DNA from: Rickettsia typhi
GTDB taxonomy: Bacteria > Pseudomonadota > Alphaproteobacteria > Rickettsiales > Deianiraeaceae
NCBI GenBank assembly: GCA_945881985.1
Contig: CAMCVL010000009.1
Span: 1-64,000, forward strand
Direction of reading: 5' to 3'
DNA: 64,000 nt
Shown here: piece after piece, positions 39,602-49,926 of the stretch
How positions within the stretch are numbered: the stretch's first letter is position 1
Layout of the letters: the number at the start of each line of letters is the position of its first letter
Notes under the pieces: generated by a model
Told to the model about the DNA's origin: nothing
The model's database searches: none
The model's input: the letters and a program-made list of their open reading frames with translations, nothing else
Translations under genes and position numbers: made by a program

Positions 39602-41620
39602 GTGGCTTTAAAAATGGTTGCCGAGAATATCAAAATTAAAAAAGTTTTAATTGCAAACAGGGGCGAAATTGCCTGCAGAGCTATAAAAACATGTAAAAAA
39701 CTAGGCATTAAAACGGTATCCGTCTACTCGGAGGTTGATTATAATTTTTTGCCTGCACTACAGGCGGACGAGGCTTTTTTGATAGGCCCTGCACCGTCAA
39801 ACCAAAGCTACTTGGTGATTGACAAAATTATTGCTGCAGTTAAGCAGTCCGGTGCGGACGCAGTTTATCCGGGTTATGGATTTTTATCCGAAAACACAAC
39901 CTTTGCCAAAGCCCTTGAGGATAATGGCATAGTTTTTATCGGCCCAAACTCTAAAGCCATTGAAGCAATGGGCGATAAGATTGAGTCCAAAAGAACCGCA
40001 ATAGCCGCTGGCGTTAGTGTTGTGCCGGGTTTTGACGGGGTAATTAAAGATGAAAACCACGCTGCGGAGGTTTCAAGGGGTATTGGCTTTCCGGTTATAC
40101 TTAAAGCTTCGGCAGGTGGTGGTGGTAAGGGCATTAGAATCGTCTACGACGAAAAGGAGATTGGTATATCTTTTACATCCGTGCAAAACGAGGCAAGAAA
40201 AAGCTTTGGCGATGATAGAATTTTTATTGAAAAGTTTATTGAAAAACCTAGGCATATTGAAATACAAGTTTTGGCGGACAAGCACGGCAATGTTATTTGC
40301 CTTGGCGAGAGGGAGTGCTCCATACAACGAAACAACCAAAAGGTTATAGAGGAGGCACCGAGCTCTTTTATCACTCCAGAGGTTAGGGCAAAAATGTATG
40401 AGCAATCCGTTATGCTTGCAAAAAAAGTGGGCTACGACTCCGCAGGTACAATTGAATACATAGTTGACCAAAATCGCAACTTTTACTTTTTGGAGATGAA
40501 CACAAGGCTACAAGTTGAACACCCTGTTACCGAGTACATCACCGGTTTTGACATGATAGAGCAAATGCTAAGAGTGGCTGATGGGCAAAAGCTGCAGCAC
40601 AAGCAAGAGGATGTTAAGCTTAGCGGCTGGGCTTTTGAGGCTAGGGTTTGCAGTGAGGATGCTTCAAAAAACTTCTTGCCATCAACTGGCTGGCTGTCTA
40701 CCTACAAAGAGCCCATAAAAAACGAGAATGTGCGTGTTGACACTGGGGTGAAAGAAGGATGTTTTATTACTCAGTTTTACGACCCCATGATAGCAAAGCT
40801 AATCACCTACGGCAAAACAAGGGACGAGGCAAGGCAAAGGCTAATTGATTCCCTAGGGCAGTTTGCAATTGAGGGCGTTGTTACCAACATACCAATTGTT
40901 GAAAAAATCCTTTTAGACTCAGACTTTGCAAGCGGTAATATTTCTACAAACTTTATAAAGCAAAAGGGGGAGGCATTAAACAATCCAAAAATCATCCTTG
41001 AGGAATATTTGCCAATTTTTATATCTGCAGCTGTTTTTGTGTCGGCGGAAAGATCTTTGCAGTCCTCTTTTCATTCATGTATTATACCAAGCAAGCATTG
41101 CGTAATGCTTAACGGACAAAAATACGAGGCAACAACGGAGTCGCTAGATGACGAAACCCTTGTTTTAACAATCGCTGGCAAGACTTATAAAATATCTGCA
41201 GCTTCGGAGCTTAGCCTTGCTTCAAAAACAATATCTCTAAATATTAACGACAAAATTTATAATTTTAGGCTTAAATGCAAGGGTAGTAAGCAAACTATTG
41301 CTGCCTTTGGCTCGGTTGTGGACTTTATATCTTTTGATGCAAAATTTGAAAAGTTCATAGACTATTTTGCAAACAACCTAGGCTCAGCAAGTAAAATTAG
41401 CGAGCTTGAAGCCCCAATATCAGGGCTTGTAACCGCAATACATGTTAAGGATGGCGACATGGTTAACCCAGGGGATAAGCTATTAACAATTGAGGCAATG
41501 AAGATGGAAAACTTGATAACCGCCGAATTTGCAACAAAAATTAAAAAAATCAATTGCAAAGCTGGAGACGCTGTATCGGTGGGCGACTTTGTAATAGACT
41601 TTGACAATTCGGCTAATTAA
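39602..41620 (+). CDS. acyl-CoA (propionyl-CoA-type) carboxylase alpha subunit, biotin carboxylase plus BCCP
   Basis: KKVLIANRGEIACRAIKTCKKLGIKTVSVYSEVD, FLEMNTRLQVEHPVTE, C-terminal IEAMKMEN biotinylation motif. Confidence 0.9.
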   Translation: MALKMVAENIKIKKVLIANRGEIACRAIKTCKKLGIKTVSVYSEVDYNFLPALQADEAFLIGPAPSNQSYLVIDKIIAAVKQSGADAVYPGYGFLSENTTFAKALEDNGIVFIGPNSKAIEAMGDKIESKRTAIAAGVSVVPGFDGVIKDENHAAEVSRGIGFPVILKASAGGGGKGIRIVYDEKEIGISFTSVQNEARKSFGDDRIFIEKFIEKPRHIEIQVLADKHGNVICLGERECSIQRNNQKVIEEAPSSFITPEVRAKMYEQSVMLAKKVGYDSAGTIEYIVDQNRNFYFLEMNTRLQVEHPVTEYITGFDMIEQMLRVADGQKLQHKQEDVKLSGWAFEARVCSEDASKNFLPSTGWLSTYKEPIKNENVRVDTGVKEGCFITQFYDPMIAKLITYGKTRDEARQRLIDSLGQFAIEGVVTNIPIVEKILLDSDFASGNISTNFIKQKGEALNNPKIILEEYLPIFISAAVFVSAERSLQSSFHSCIIPSKHCVMLNGQKYEATTESLDDETLVLTIAGKTYKISAASELSLASKTISLNINDKIYNFRLKCKGSKQTIAAFGSVVDFISFDAKFEKFIDYFANNLGSASKISELEAPISGLVTAIHVKDGDMVNPGDKLLTIEAMKMENLITAEFATKIKKINCKAGDAVSVGDFVIDFDNSAN

Positions 41621-41640
41621 AAAGCTTTGCTTGTCTTGCT

Positions 41641-41874
41641 ATGCAAAAATTGTGGAAAACGCTTAATAAATACCTATCCATGCTTGATAAGCCATTAATT
41701 ATCGCCGGATGTTTAAACTGGGGAATGGTTGGGCTTTTTGGCATAGATGTTCTAAATGCAATTTTTTACACAAATCCAACTTTTTTAAATTCCTTATATT
41801 TGGCGGTGGGCTTTGTTGGCATTAAGCATCTTATTGCTTTTTACAAGGAAATTCGCTTTAAAATGGATAAATAA
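41641..41874 (+). CDS. DUF378 family membrane protein
   Basis: KPLIIAGCLNWGMVGLFGIDVLNAIF. Confidence 0.7.
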   Translation: MQKLWKTLNKYLSMLDKPLIIAGCLNWGMVGLFGIDVLNAIFYTNPTFLNSLYLAVGFVGIKHLIAFYKEIRFKMDK

Positions 41875-41888
41875 CAATCAATGTAAAA

Positions 41889-43286
41889 ATGCCGGAGCTT
41901 GATATATTGGATAAAATTTTTTTACTTGCCGAGCCACACTTTAATCAAATTTTTTATTTAAAATCTGCAAATTACAAAGAGGGTTTTAGCGGAGACTTAT
42001 CAATTTTAGCCTTTGACATAGAGGAAAAAACTATCTGCGATACCAAGGAAGAGCTTGATAATTTTGTTGAAAATCTTAAGCAAAGCGAGGTAAATGAGTT
42101 TGAAAATGCTTGTTTTTGCATTATAGGTTATGAAGCAAGTGGAATTTTTACTTCAAATGTTATACTTCAAAAGTTAATGCTTCAAGAGCAATATATTAAT
42201 AGTAATACTTTTAAAGTAAAAAATCAAATATTAATATATAAGTTTAAGCAAGTTATTGTCTACAATAGAGTAGAGGGCAAAATTATTTATCAAAAAAAAG
42301 AACTTGATACAATCTGCAATCCACTTAAAAACAATATTAGTCAATCTATGCTAAGGCATTCCTTTGGTTTAGATGCTATGGATAGCAATATAGATGATGA
42401 GTATTACATTAAAAGTGTAGATAGTATTATAAAGCAGATAGTGGCAGGAGATTATTTACAAACAAACTTTACAAGAAAATACTTTAAAAGTATTGCTTTA
42501 AATAAAATACTTAATCCTGCAGCTGCATTTTTAAAGCTTGCAAGCCTTAGTGGGTCTTTTTATGCCTCATATGCAAAAGATATCAATAGTAATGCTTTAA
42601 AAGCAAACACTTTAAAAGCAAATAGTCACAAAATAAATGATACTTATAATGATAATAGCTTTATCATAATTTCATCCTCTCCAGAGAGACTTGTTAAAAA
42701 AAATGGCAATAGGATTGTTTCAAATCCTATTAAGGGTTCTGTAAAAATTAATGATTTTAATTTAAATGATGACCTAATCAAAACCTTGCTTAATCAAAAA
42801 AATAAAGCCGAAAATTTGATGATAACTGACATGCTCCGTAATGAATTTTCTCAGCTTTCGGTGCCCGGTGAGGTAAAAACTGAGCTTTTTAAAATTGATA
42901 AATATAGGCACATAGCCCATCTGTCAAGCCAGATAGAGGCTTTTGTACCAAAAGATATTAAGCTTAGTTACATTTTGCAGGCGGTCTTCCCTCCTGCATC
43001 AATGACAGGGGCACCAAAACTTGCAGCAATTAAAGCCGCAACAAATCTTGAACCCGCTCCTCGCGGTTTTTACAGCGGCTGCCTTGGTTATTTTACAAAA
43101 CACAAATCTTCGCTAAATCTTGACCTCTGCGTTTTAATAAGACTTATAACGATAGAAATAATGGGTAGCAATACAATGATTTCAACTCAGGCTGGCGGCG
43201 GAATAACTCATCTATCAACCCCCCAAGATGAGCTGTTTGAACTTAAAGCGAAGTTGCAAATTGTTAATAAGGTTCTTTTTTCTTAA
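41889..43286 (+). CDS. aminodeoxychorismate/anthranilate synthase component I
   Basis: IISSSPERLVKKNGNRIVSNPIKGSVK, FPPASMTGAPKLAAIKA, QAGGGITHLSTPQDELFELKAK. Confidence 0.88.
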   Translation: MPELDILDKIFLLAEPHFNQIFYLKSANYKEGFSGDLSILAFDIEEKTICDTKEELDNFVENLKQSEVNEFENACFCIIGYEASGIFTSNVILQKLMLQEQYINSNTFKVKNQILIYKFKQVIVYNRVEGKIIYQKKELDTICNPLKNNISQSMLRHSFGLDAMDSNIDDEYYIKSVDSIIKQIVAGDYLQTNFTRKYFKSIALNKILNPAAAFLKLASLSGSFYASYAKDINSNALKANTLKANSHKINDTYNDNSFIIISSSPERLVKKNGNRIVSNPIKGSVKINDFNLNDDLIKTLLNQKNKAENLMITDMLRNEFSQLSVPGEVKTELFKIDKYRHIAHLSSQIEAFVPKDIKLSYILQAVFPPASMTGAPKLAAIKAATNLEPAPRGFYSGCLGYFTKHKSSLNLDLCVLIRLITIEIMGSNTMISTQAGGGITHLSTPQDELFELKAKLQIVNKVLFS

Positions 43287-43411
43287 AAAAAAGCGGTATT
43301 TTGGGCGTGTAATACGAAAGTTTTGCATATGATTATAAAAAAATTTTTTTTTGTTGATTATTATTTTTTATCTATTAAATTTTATTTTACAGTTTTCTTG
43401 CATCTTGCTGG

Positions 43412-43488
43412 GGGCTCTTAGCTCAGTCGGTTAGAGCAGAGCGCTCATAACGCTTTGGTCGGGGGTTCAAGTCCCTCAGAGCCCACCA
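43412..43488 (+). tRNA. tRNA with CAT anticodon, probably tRNA-Ile2 (k2CAU) rather than Met
   Basis: GGGCTCT/AGAGCCC acceptor, anticodon loop CTCATAA, encoded CCA; body close to E. coli tRNA-Ile2 (CTTAGCTCAGT..GGTTAGAGCAG..CTCATAA.CGCTTTGGTCG) from memory. Confidence 0.85.
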
Positions 43489-43770
43489 ATTTGCATTTAT
43501 TTTTTACATACCTTGAGGTTATTTTAATTTAATTTGTAGCCTTCTTAGTGTTTGTAATAGGTTTTGCCATAAAGGTTTTTTGCCTATAACAATGTGCTAT
43601 CTAAGATTACTATGCTTTTAACATTGTTAAATTGCATTTTTACCTTAGGCAAATTGGCTAACTTTATAGTGTGGCATTCTTTTTGTCGCATCTTTGTGAG
43701 TAAGTTATTACTCTAATTAAACCTCAGTAGCTATTTATAATTATATTGCATCGCTCTGTTGTGTTGATTT

Positions 43771-44232
43771 ATGGGTAACTTAGTAAAAACAAAGCCTGTT
43801 AAGGCCTTGGTTGATAATGGTAAGAAGAAAAACATTTCATTGTCTAATTCTAATAATAAAAATTTGCAAGAGCCTTCACCTTCCGAGCAAAAAGAATCTT
43901 TACCTAAGGAGATTGATTTAATTGAGGAAAATATCAATAGCGGCATAGCAAAAAAGATTAAATTGCTAAGAGTGCTTAATTCAATGTCTCAATCTAAGCT
44001 TGCAAAGGAGCTTGGGGTTTCTTTTCAGCAGGTTCAAAAGTATGAAAACGGACTCAGTAATCTAACCGTTGCAAAACTTTGTATTATAGCAAAAATTTTC
44101 GGCACAAGTGTTAACTTCTTTTTTGATGAAAACAATGCCTTTCTTAACAACATACCTACTCAGGCTAAAAATATCTCTGCCGTAATGGAGGACATAGAGA
44201 TGATAAGCGGATATTTTAAAAAAAATAACTAA
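43771..44232 (+). CDS. XRE-family HTH transcriptional regulator
   Basis: KIKLLRVLNSMSQSKLAKELGVSFQQVQKYENGLSNLTVAKLCIIAKIF. Confidence 0.85.
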   Translation: MGNLVKTKPVKALVDNGKKKNISLSNSNNKNLQEPSPSEQKESLPKEIDLIEENINSGIAKKIKLLRVLNSMSQSKLAKELGVSFQQVQKYENGLSNLTVAKLCIIAKIFGTSVNFFFDENNAFLNNIPTQAKNISAVMEDIEMISGYFKKNN

Positions 44233-44328
44233 AACACTAGGCTAAAGCTTAGATTTATTGTAATTGTAATTGGGTTTTGTAATAAGACTTACCCTTTGTG
44301 TAAATTAGTTATTTCTAAATTAACTACA

Positions 44329-44802
44329 ATGTTTAATGTAGCTTTTCGGGTTGAGGACTTAGAAGGCATGAGAGATTTTGTGAAACAAAATTTGTATTTG
44401 TATATCAAAGAAGCCCTCACATACTCCACCTCAATGGTTTTAACTCTTGAGGGCGATCTTGGTGCCGGTAAAACAACAATTACATCCTACTTGATAGACG
44501 CCTTGACAGATGGAGAGATAAAAAACGCCACCAGTCCAACCTTTGGTATTTTAAATAAATACAAGGCAAAGGATGGTCTTGTTGTTAATCACTACGACCT
44601 GTATCGCATAAAAGACGAGAGCGAGCTTGAAGAAATTGGATTTTATGAAACCCTGTTTGAGGGACTTACAATTATTGAATGGCCCCTTGTGGCAAAAAAA
44701 TATATTCAAAAACATGAAAACTTTGACGATTCTAAGTTTTTAGGTATTAAAATATCAATTTTAAACCCCGAGACCAAAGTGCGAGAGTTAAGGTTTTTTT
44801 AA
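44329..44802 (+). CDS. tsaE: tRNA threonylcarbamoyladenosine biosynthesis ATPase TsaE (Met at 44329 preferred)
   Basis: LEGDLGAGKTTITSYLI, SPTFGILNKY, HYDLYRIKDESELEEIGFYE. Confidence 0.9.
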   Translation: MFNVAFRVEDLEGMRDFVKQNLYLYIKEALTYSTSMVLTLEGDLGAGKTTITSYLIDALTDGEIKNATSPTFGILNKYKAKDGLVVNHYDLYRIKDESELEEIGFYETLFEGLTIIEWPLVAKKYIQKHENFDDSKFLGIKISILNPETKVRELRFF

Positions 44803-44899
44803 ACCTCATCCCGCCTTTTAAAATCGGTTTTTTAATAATGTTGCCTATTATGTTGCCTATTGATAAATCAAGGCTTTTTTACATTTTATATTTTGCATT

Positions 44900-45703
44900 T
44901 TATAAAGAGTGAAGCCTTACAAAATCAATATCGTATAAAAAAACATTTGTCGTAAGTTTAGTTAGGGCATCAAGTATCTGATTTTCTTGAGCTTTGTCGC
45001 AGGGGAGGGCGGTTGTTAAAAGCCCAGCATGGTGTTTAAGAAATCTTTTACGAGAATGTCCAACCATCAATGTGCTACCCGGTAGATACGCTTTAATATC
45101 AGCCTGTAGTTTTGCGGCGTTTTTAATCAAATACATTGATTGCTCTGCGTTTTTACCAAAGCCGATTCCAATGTCAAAAATAATTCTTTGTAGCGATATC
45201 CCCTCTGATGTAAAAATTTTACCTGCTCTTTTAAAGTCATTTAAAATTACATCTATCATATCCTGAGCCTGCTGAGGCATTGCGATGCTGGGGTTTGCTG
45301 GCACGCCAAGATTGTGTCCGTAAATATATTTTAGATTTAAATTTTGTTGCAAAAGGCTTATAAAGCGGTTGTCGTTTAAGCCGGCAACATTGTTAATGTA
45401 GTCTATTTTTGCATTTTGTAATGCATAAACAGCAGTGTTGTAGTTAATTGTGTCTATGCTTAAAGCTAAATTGTTAAGCTCGCAATTTGCAGATATATTT
45501 TTTATTATTGGCGAAAGGCGTTCAATTTCCTGCTCGCACGAAACATCTAATGCCCCTGGCCTTGTAGAAGCCGCACCAATATCAATGGCAAAAGCACCCA
45601 TTGTGGTAGCATTTTTACAAAAAACGGAAAAATCAATCTCCTTGTAAAGTCCGCCGTCAGAGAACGAATCTGGGGTTGCGTTAAGAATTAAAAACTTCTT
45701 CAT
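44900..45703 (-). CDS. folP: dihydropteroate synthase (Met at 45703 preferred over 45766)
   Basis: LNATPDSFSDGG, DIGAASTRPGA, DIGIGFGKNAEQS, GHSRKRFL. Confidence 0.9.
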   Translation of the reverse strand: MKKFLILNATPDSFSDGGLYKEIDFSVFCKNATTMGAFAIDIGAASTRPGALDVSCEQEIERLSPIIKNISANCELNNLALSIDTINYNTAVYALQNAKIDYINNVAGLNDNRFISLLQQNLNLKYIYGHNLGVPANPSIAMPQQAQDMIDVILNDFKRAGKIFTSEGISLQRIIFDIGIGFGKNAEQSMYLIKNAAKLQADIKAYLPGSTLMVGHSRKRFLKHHAGLLTTALPCDKAQENQILDALTKLTTNVFLYDIDFVRLHSL

Positions 45704-46746
45704 CTTACATCCAGTAAAAAGTTTAGCAGGTACGATAAGGACTAAAAAAGTTTTACTTATTAGCACTTACCGTACAAGCCATTGGTCTTTAAAAAACCTA
45801 CCAGATAGCAAGGTGCAAAACCTTACAAGATATCCAGCTAAGCTTGCAAAAAAGATTACAACGAGGCAAAAACTTTTGCAAAGCTACCTTTAAAATAAAA
45901 ATACCTCCATTATTAACCCTGTCAAACATTACAAATTAATTCTTACTAGCCCTTTTTAATAAACAAAGGACTAACTCCTTATAAAAGCAGTCAGCACCAT
46001 TATGTATCAAAAAACTGCCTTCTAATTACCTCCTAAAAAAGCATGTTTCCTCCTTTAAAAAAACACAATAATGATGTAAAAAAAGTTTATACAAAAGCAA
46101 AAACTAAAGCAAGAAAAAAAATTTCTTACTTCAAGAGTTAAAGTAAGGTTTATAGATAGTTTAAAAAATAAAACATAACATAATATACATTATGCGACAT
46201 TTATAAAAACAAATTTGGATACCTACAAGGATACCTAAAATATGAATATGAAAATAAATTTGGATACCTTTTTGAAAGTTTTGATTAGAAAAATTTTAAA
46301 ATATCCGCTTATCATTAAATCAAAAGTAAAACAAATAGAATTTAATATTACCCTTATCTTTTAAGGGGTGTCTTTATGAAAAAACTTTGTAAAAAACTTT
46401 GTAAAAAAAACAATCGTCATAGATGCAATTTAAACACTCTTGGTAAATTTTTTTGACTTGTAAATCACTTGGTAAATTGCCTTAAATGTAGGTTGTTAAA
46501 ATTTATTTTTCACATTTCATATTTGTTTAACTTTACTCCTGTAAGCTTTCTGCGTGTTAATCATACATATTCTTATATCCATTTGATGCCCCCTGCTCTT
46601 TTAAGGGTAAGGCAAATATCTGTTTTAACCATTAGCTAGTGTCGCCTAGTGATGTATTATGTTTAATGTTAAATTTTTTTGTCTCTTACCCTGCCCTAAG
46701 TTTTGCTTTTTGGTCTTTTGCCCTACTAACTATAATTGGGTTTAAA

Positions 46747-47430
46747 TTAATTTATAGCAAAATTAACAGCCTCTATGCACTGTAAATCAATGGGATTTAT
46801 AATTGGCAAAGGGCAATTTTTGCAACTTATGTAAAGTGGCAACTCAGTGCATGCAAGGCAAATTGCATGGGTATTTTTGTACTTAGACAGAATTAATCCA
46901 AGTTCGTCAAAAAAGCCATGGTGTTTAACCCCCATTGCAATCTGTGTTTGAATATTTTGTATTTTTATTCTATCATCTAAATCGGGGATTTTGACGGCAA
47001 TATTTTTTTCCTCAAAATATTTAGCAAAAAATCCATCCTCCATTGTAAATTTTGTGCCAAGTAGCAATACAGATTTGTAGCCCTTAGACTCGGCCTCTAG
47101 CGCCGATAAGATACCAGCATGAAAGATTGGCACATTTAGCTTAACCCTGCCGTGCAAGGAGTCCAAAGCCTTGTGGAGAGTGTTGTTGCAGATTATAATG
47201 CAGTCTGGTTTTTTTGAAGTAAAAAACTCAAGTTCTTTTTGTAATTCGTCTTCAACTCTCTTCCAATCCTTGCCGTAGCTGGACTTGATATTGTGATAAT
47301 CAATGCTGTAAAGCAAAATTCTGGCGGAGTGAAACCCCCCAAGTCCATCATTAAAAAGATGATTTAACCGCTCGTAATAAAGCATTGTTGAGGGCCAAGA
47401 TGTGCCGCCTATTAGTCCGATTATCTTCAT
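46747..47430 (-). CDS. aspartate/glutamate racemase family protein
   Basis: IGLIGGTSWPSTMLYYERLN, IICNNTLHKALD, CLACTELPLY. Confidence 0.85.
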   Translation of the reverse strand: MKIIGLIGGTSWPSTMLYYERLNHLFNDGLGGFHSARILLYSIDYHNIKSSYGKDWKRVEDELQKELEFFTSKKPDCIIICNNTLHKALDSLHGRVKLNVPIFHAGILSALEAESKGYKSVLLLGTKFTMEDGFFAKYFEEKNIAVKIPDLDDRIKIQNIQTQIAMGVKHHGFFDELGLILSKYKNTHAICLACTELPLYISCKNCPLPIINPIDLQCIEAVNFAIN

Positions 47431-47671
47431 AGTTACCTAACTTTACCAATGTTATTATTTGATTCAAGTTTGGCTTTAGAGGGAGGAGTTATATTACGCC
47501 TAAGAACTTGATATTGCCAAAAAGGTAATTTATTAAACATCATACAATAGTTTTACAACTAATTTCACTAAATTACAAGCTAAGGTATTGTATTTTGCAT
47601 TAATGTCAAGGTTTTATGCGATTGTTTGGTAAATGCCTCTGCAATACCTCTCTCCCTCCATAGCCCCCTTT

Positions 47672-47724
47672 AGCCAGCTCCGCCTGCTTAGCTTTGCTAA
47701 GCATGGGGGGGAGGCGGGCTGGCT
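47672..47724. repeat. nested hairpin (G+C-rich island in AT-rich intergenic DNA)
   Basis: Outer arms agccagctccgcct / aggcgggctggct, inner arms gcttagc-ttt-gctaagc. Confidence 0.6.
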
Positions 47725-47932
47725 TGTTTTGCAGAGAGCCGGGATTTTTTTAAATAATGTTATAAAAATATACTCATTCCCCCACTCTCCCTTTAAGGTA
47801 AAGATATAAGCTTAATTTTAATATGGAAATGGTATAATAGGTTATGCAAAGTCTAATTACGAGGTTATGGAATGGGTCTAATTTTTTAGTAAAAATGTTT
47901 GCTTTGTGTAAATTGTAAGCTAAATGCAGGGA

Positions 47933-49024
47933 CTAAATGTTTTCTAGTTTTTCTATTGCGGCAAATTTGCAAAGTTCTTCAATAAGGTAGTCAAAACGAC
48001 CCTCCTCTGTTACCTCCATAATTTTGTGGACGGTGAGGTTTATGCGGTGGTCAGTAATACGGTTTTGAGGGTAGTTGTAGGTTCTAATACGCTCGCTTCT
48101 GTCGCCGGTTCCCATCTGGCTTTTACGCTGCGAGGATTGCTCTTTCAGCGTCCTCTCTCTTTCATGCTCGTAGAGTCTTGACCTTAATATCTTCATTGCC
48201 TTGTCCTTATTGCGGTGCTGGCTTTTTTCGTCCTGCATGGACACAACAACCCCGCTAGGTATATGCGTAATACGCACCGCACTCTCGGTTTTGTTAACAT
48301 GCTGCCCGCCGGGGCCAGAGGCGCAAAAAACATCAATTCTTATATCCTTGTCCTCAATTTTTATATCAATATCCTCGGCCTCGGGCATTACGGCAACTGT
48401 TGCGGTGCTTGTGTGTATTCTGCCGCTGGTCTCGGTAGCTGGCACCCTTTGCACCCTGTGCACGCCGGACTCAAACTTGAGTTTTTGAAACACATTTTTA
48501 CCGGTAATCTGAGCAATAACCTCCTTTACCCCACCGGAGTCGTTGTAGGTAACGGAGGCAAGCTCAAACTTCCAGCCCAAAGCCTCACTATATTTTTGAT
48601 AACCCCTAAGCAAAACACCGGCAAACAAACCAGCCTCATCTCCGCCTGTGCCTTGTCTAATCTCCAAAAATGCGTTACGGGAATCCTCTTCCTCAGGAGG
48701 GAGTAAAAACACAACAATTTGCTCGTAGAGCAATTCAAGCTCGGCTTGCTTTGCAGGTAGCTCATCATTTGCTATGTCAACAAAGTCTTTGTCCGAGCTT
48801 ACATCGGCTATAATTGATTTTAAATCCTCAATTTCGCTTTGTAAAGCGGTAAATTTTTGTCCTATTGGCAAAAAGTCTTCAAGATTTGCAAATTCTTTGG
48901 ACATCTTAACAAAATCCCCCTGCTCTACCCCCCCATCGCTAAGCTTTAAACCAAGCTCCGAGTGCCTTTGCAAAAGCTCCGCAACCCTTTTTTGTATTGA
49001 GGGCTTTACCTTATCGTGTATCAT
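47933..49024 (-). CDS. prfA: peptide chain release factor 1
   Basis: RVPATETSGRIHTSTATVAVMPE, GPGGQHVNKTESAVRITHIPSGVVV. Confidence 0.96.
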   Translation of the reverse strand: MIHDKVKPSIQKRVAELLQRHSELGLKLSDGGVEQGDFVKMSKEFANLEDFLPIGQKFTALQSEIEDLKSIIADVSSDKDFVDIANDELPAKQAELELLYEQIVVFLLPPEEEDSRNAFLEIRQGTGGDEAGLFAGVLLRGYQKYSEALGWKFELASVTYNDSGGVKEVIAQITGKNVFQKLKFESGVHRVQRVPATETSGRIHTSTATVAVMPEAEDIDIKIEDKDIRIDVFCASGPGGQHVNKTESAVRITHIPSGVVVSMQDEKSQHRNKDKAMKILRSRLYEHERERTLKEQSSQRKSQMGTGDRSERIRTYNYPQNRITDHRINLTVHKIMEVTEEGRFDYLIEELCKFAAIEKLENI

Positions 49025-49046
49025 CTTACATTAAATATATTATATA

Positions 49047-49841
49047 CTAGTGCGACTGAGCTATCATCTGTTTAATTGCAGCAATTTTTTTGGAAGGCTG
49101 TAAATCCTTAGGACACACCGTAGCACAGTTCATAATTGTGTGGCAACGATAAAGCTTAAATGTATCGTCAAGCTCGGCAAGCCTTTGCTTTTTGTTTGTA
49201 TCCCTTGAGTCCATAATCCATCTGTAAGCCTGCAGTAATACTGCTGGCCCAAGGTATTGGTCGCTGTTCCACCAGTAGCTAGGGCAAGATGTTGAGCAGC
49301 AAGCACACAAAATACATTCAAAAACATTGTCAAGCTTTGCCCTGTCCTCTTCCGATTGAAGTCTCTCGGTTTTGCTACTAACAGGCTCATCGTTAACAAG
49401 CCAAGGTTTTATTGATTTGTACTGCTCGTAAAAATGCGTTAAATCTGGCACCAAATCCTTAACAACAGGCATATGAGGCAAGGGGTAGATTTCAACATCC
49501 CCCTTAAAATCTGATATTGCCTTGGTGCAAGCAAGAGTATTTGCCCCGCCAATGTTCATAGCGCAAGAGCCGCAAACCCCCTCCCTGCAAGACCTCCTAA
49601 ATGTAAGGCTAGGGTCAATCTCGTTTTTAATGTATATAATTGCATCCAAAACCATTGGGCCACAGGCGTCAAGGTCAACTTCGTAGATGTCAAGCCTTGG
49701 ATTTTCGCCAAGGTCTGGGTCGTATCTATAAACTTTAAATGTTTTTTTGTTTGTGGCAGAGCTTTTGTAAATCTTGCCGTTTTTGTTTATCTTAGAGTTT
49801 TTTGGTAAGGTGAACTCAGCCATAAAGCCAGTAAAAAACAA
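49047..49841 (-). CDS. sdhB: succinate dehydrogenase iron-sulfur subunit
   Basis: [55 protein letters not shown]. Confidence 0.96.
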   Translation of the reverse strand: MFFTGFMAEFTLPKNSKINKNGKIYKSSATNKKTFKVYRYDPDLGENPRLDIYEVDLDACGPMVLDAIIYIKNEIDPSLTFRRSCREGVCGSCAMNIGGANTLACTKAISDFKGDVEIYPLPHMPVVKDLVPDLTHFYEQYKSIKPWLVNDEPVSSKTERLQSEEDRAKLDNVFECILCACCSTSCPSYWWNSDQYLGPAVLLQAYRWIMDSRDTNKKQRLAELDDTFKLYRCHTIMNCATVCPKDLQPSKKIAAIKQMIAQSH

Positions 49842-49926
49842 TAATATTTAATAACAATCTAAATGCTAAAGCAATTCAATTTATTAGTCAACAAAGTTTT
49901 AAAAAAAATAACAAAACACAAAAAAA

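Noticed and set aside
42590-42660. Short tandem ALKANTLKANSHK repeat in the PabB/TrpE-like protein as a novel domain
   Set aside because: Too short and consistent with a low-complexity surface-loop insertion.
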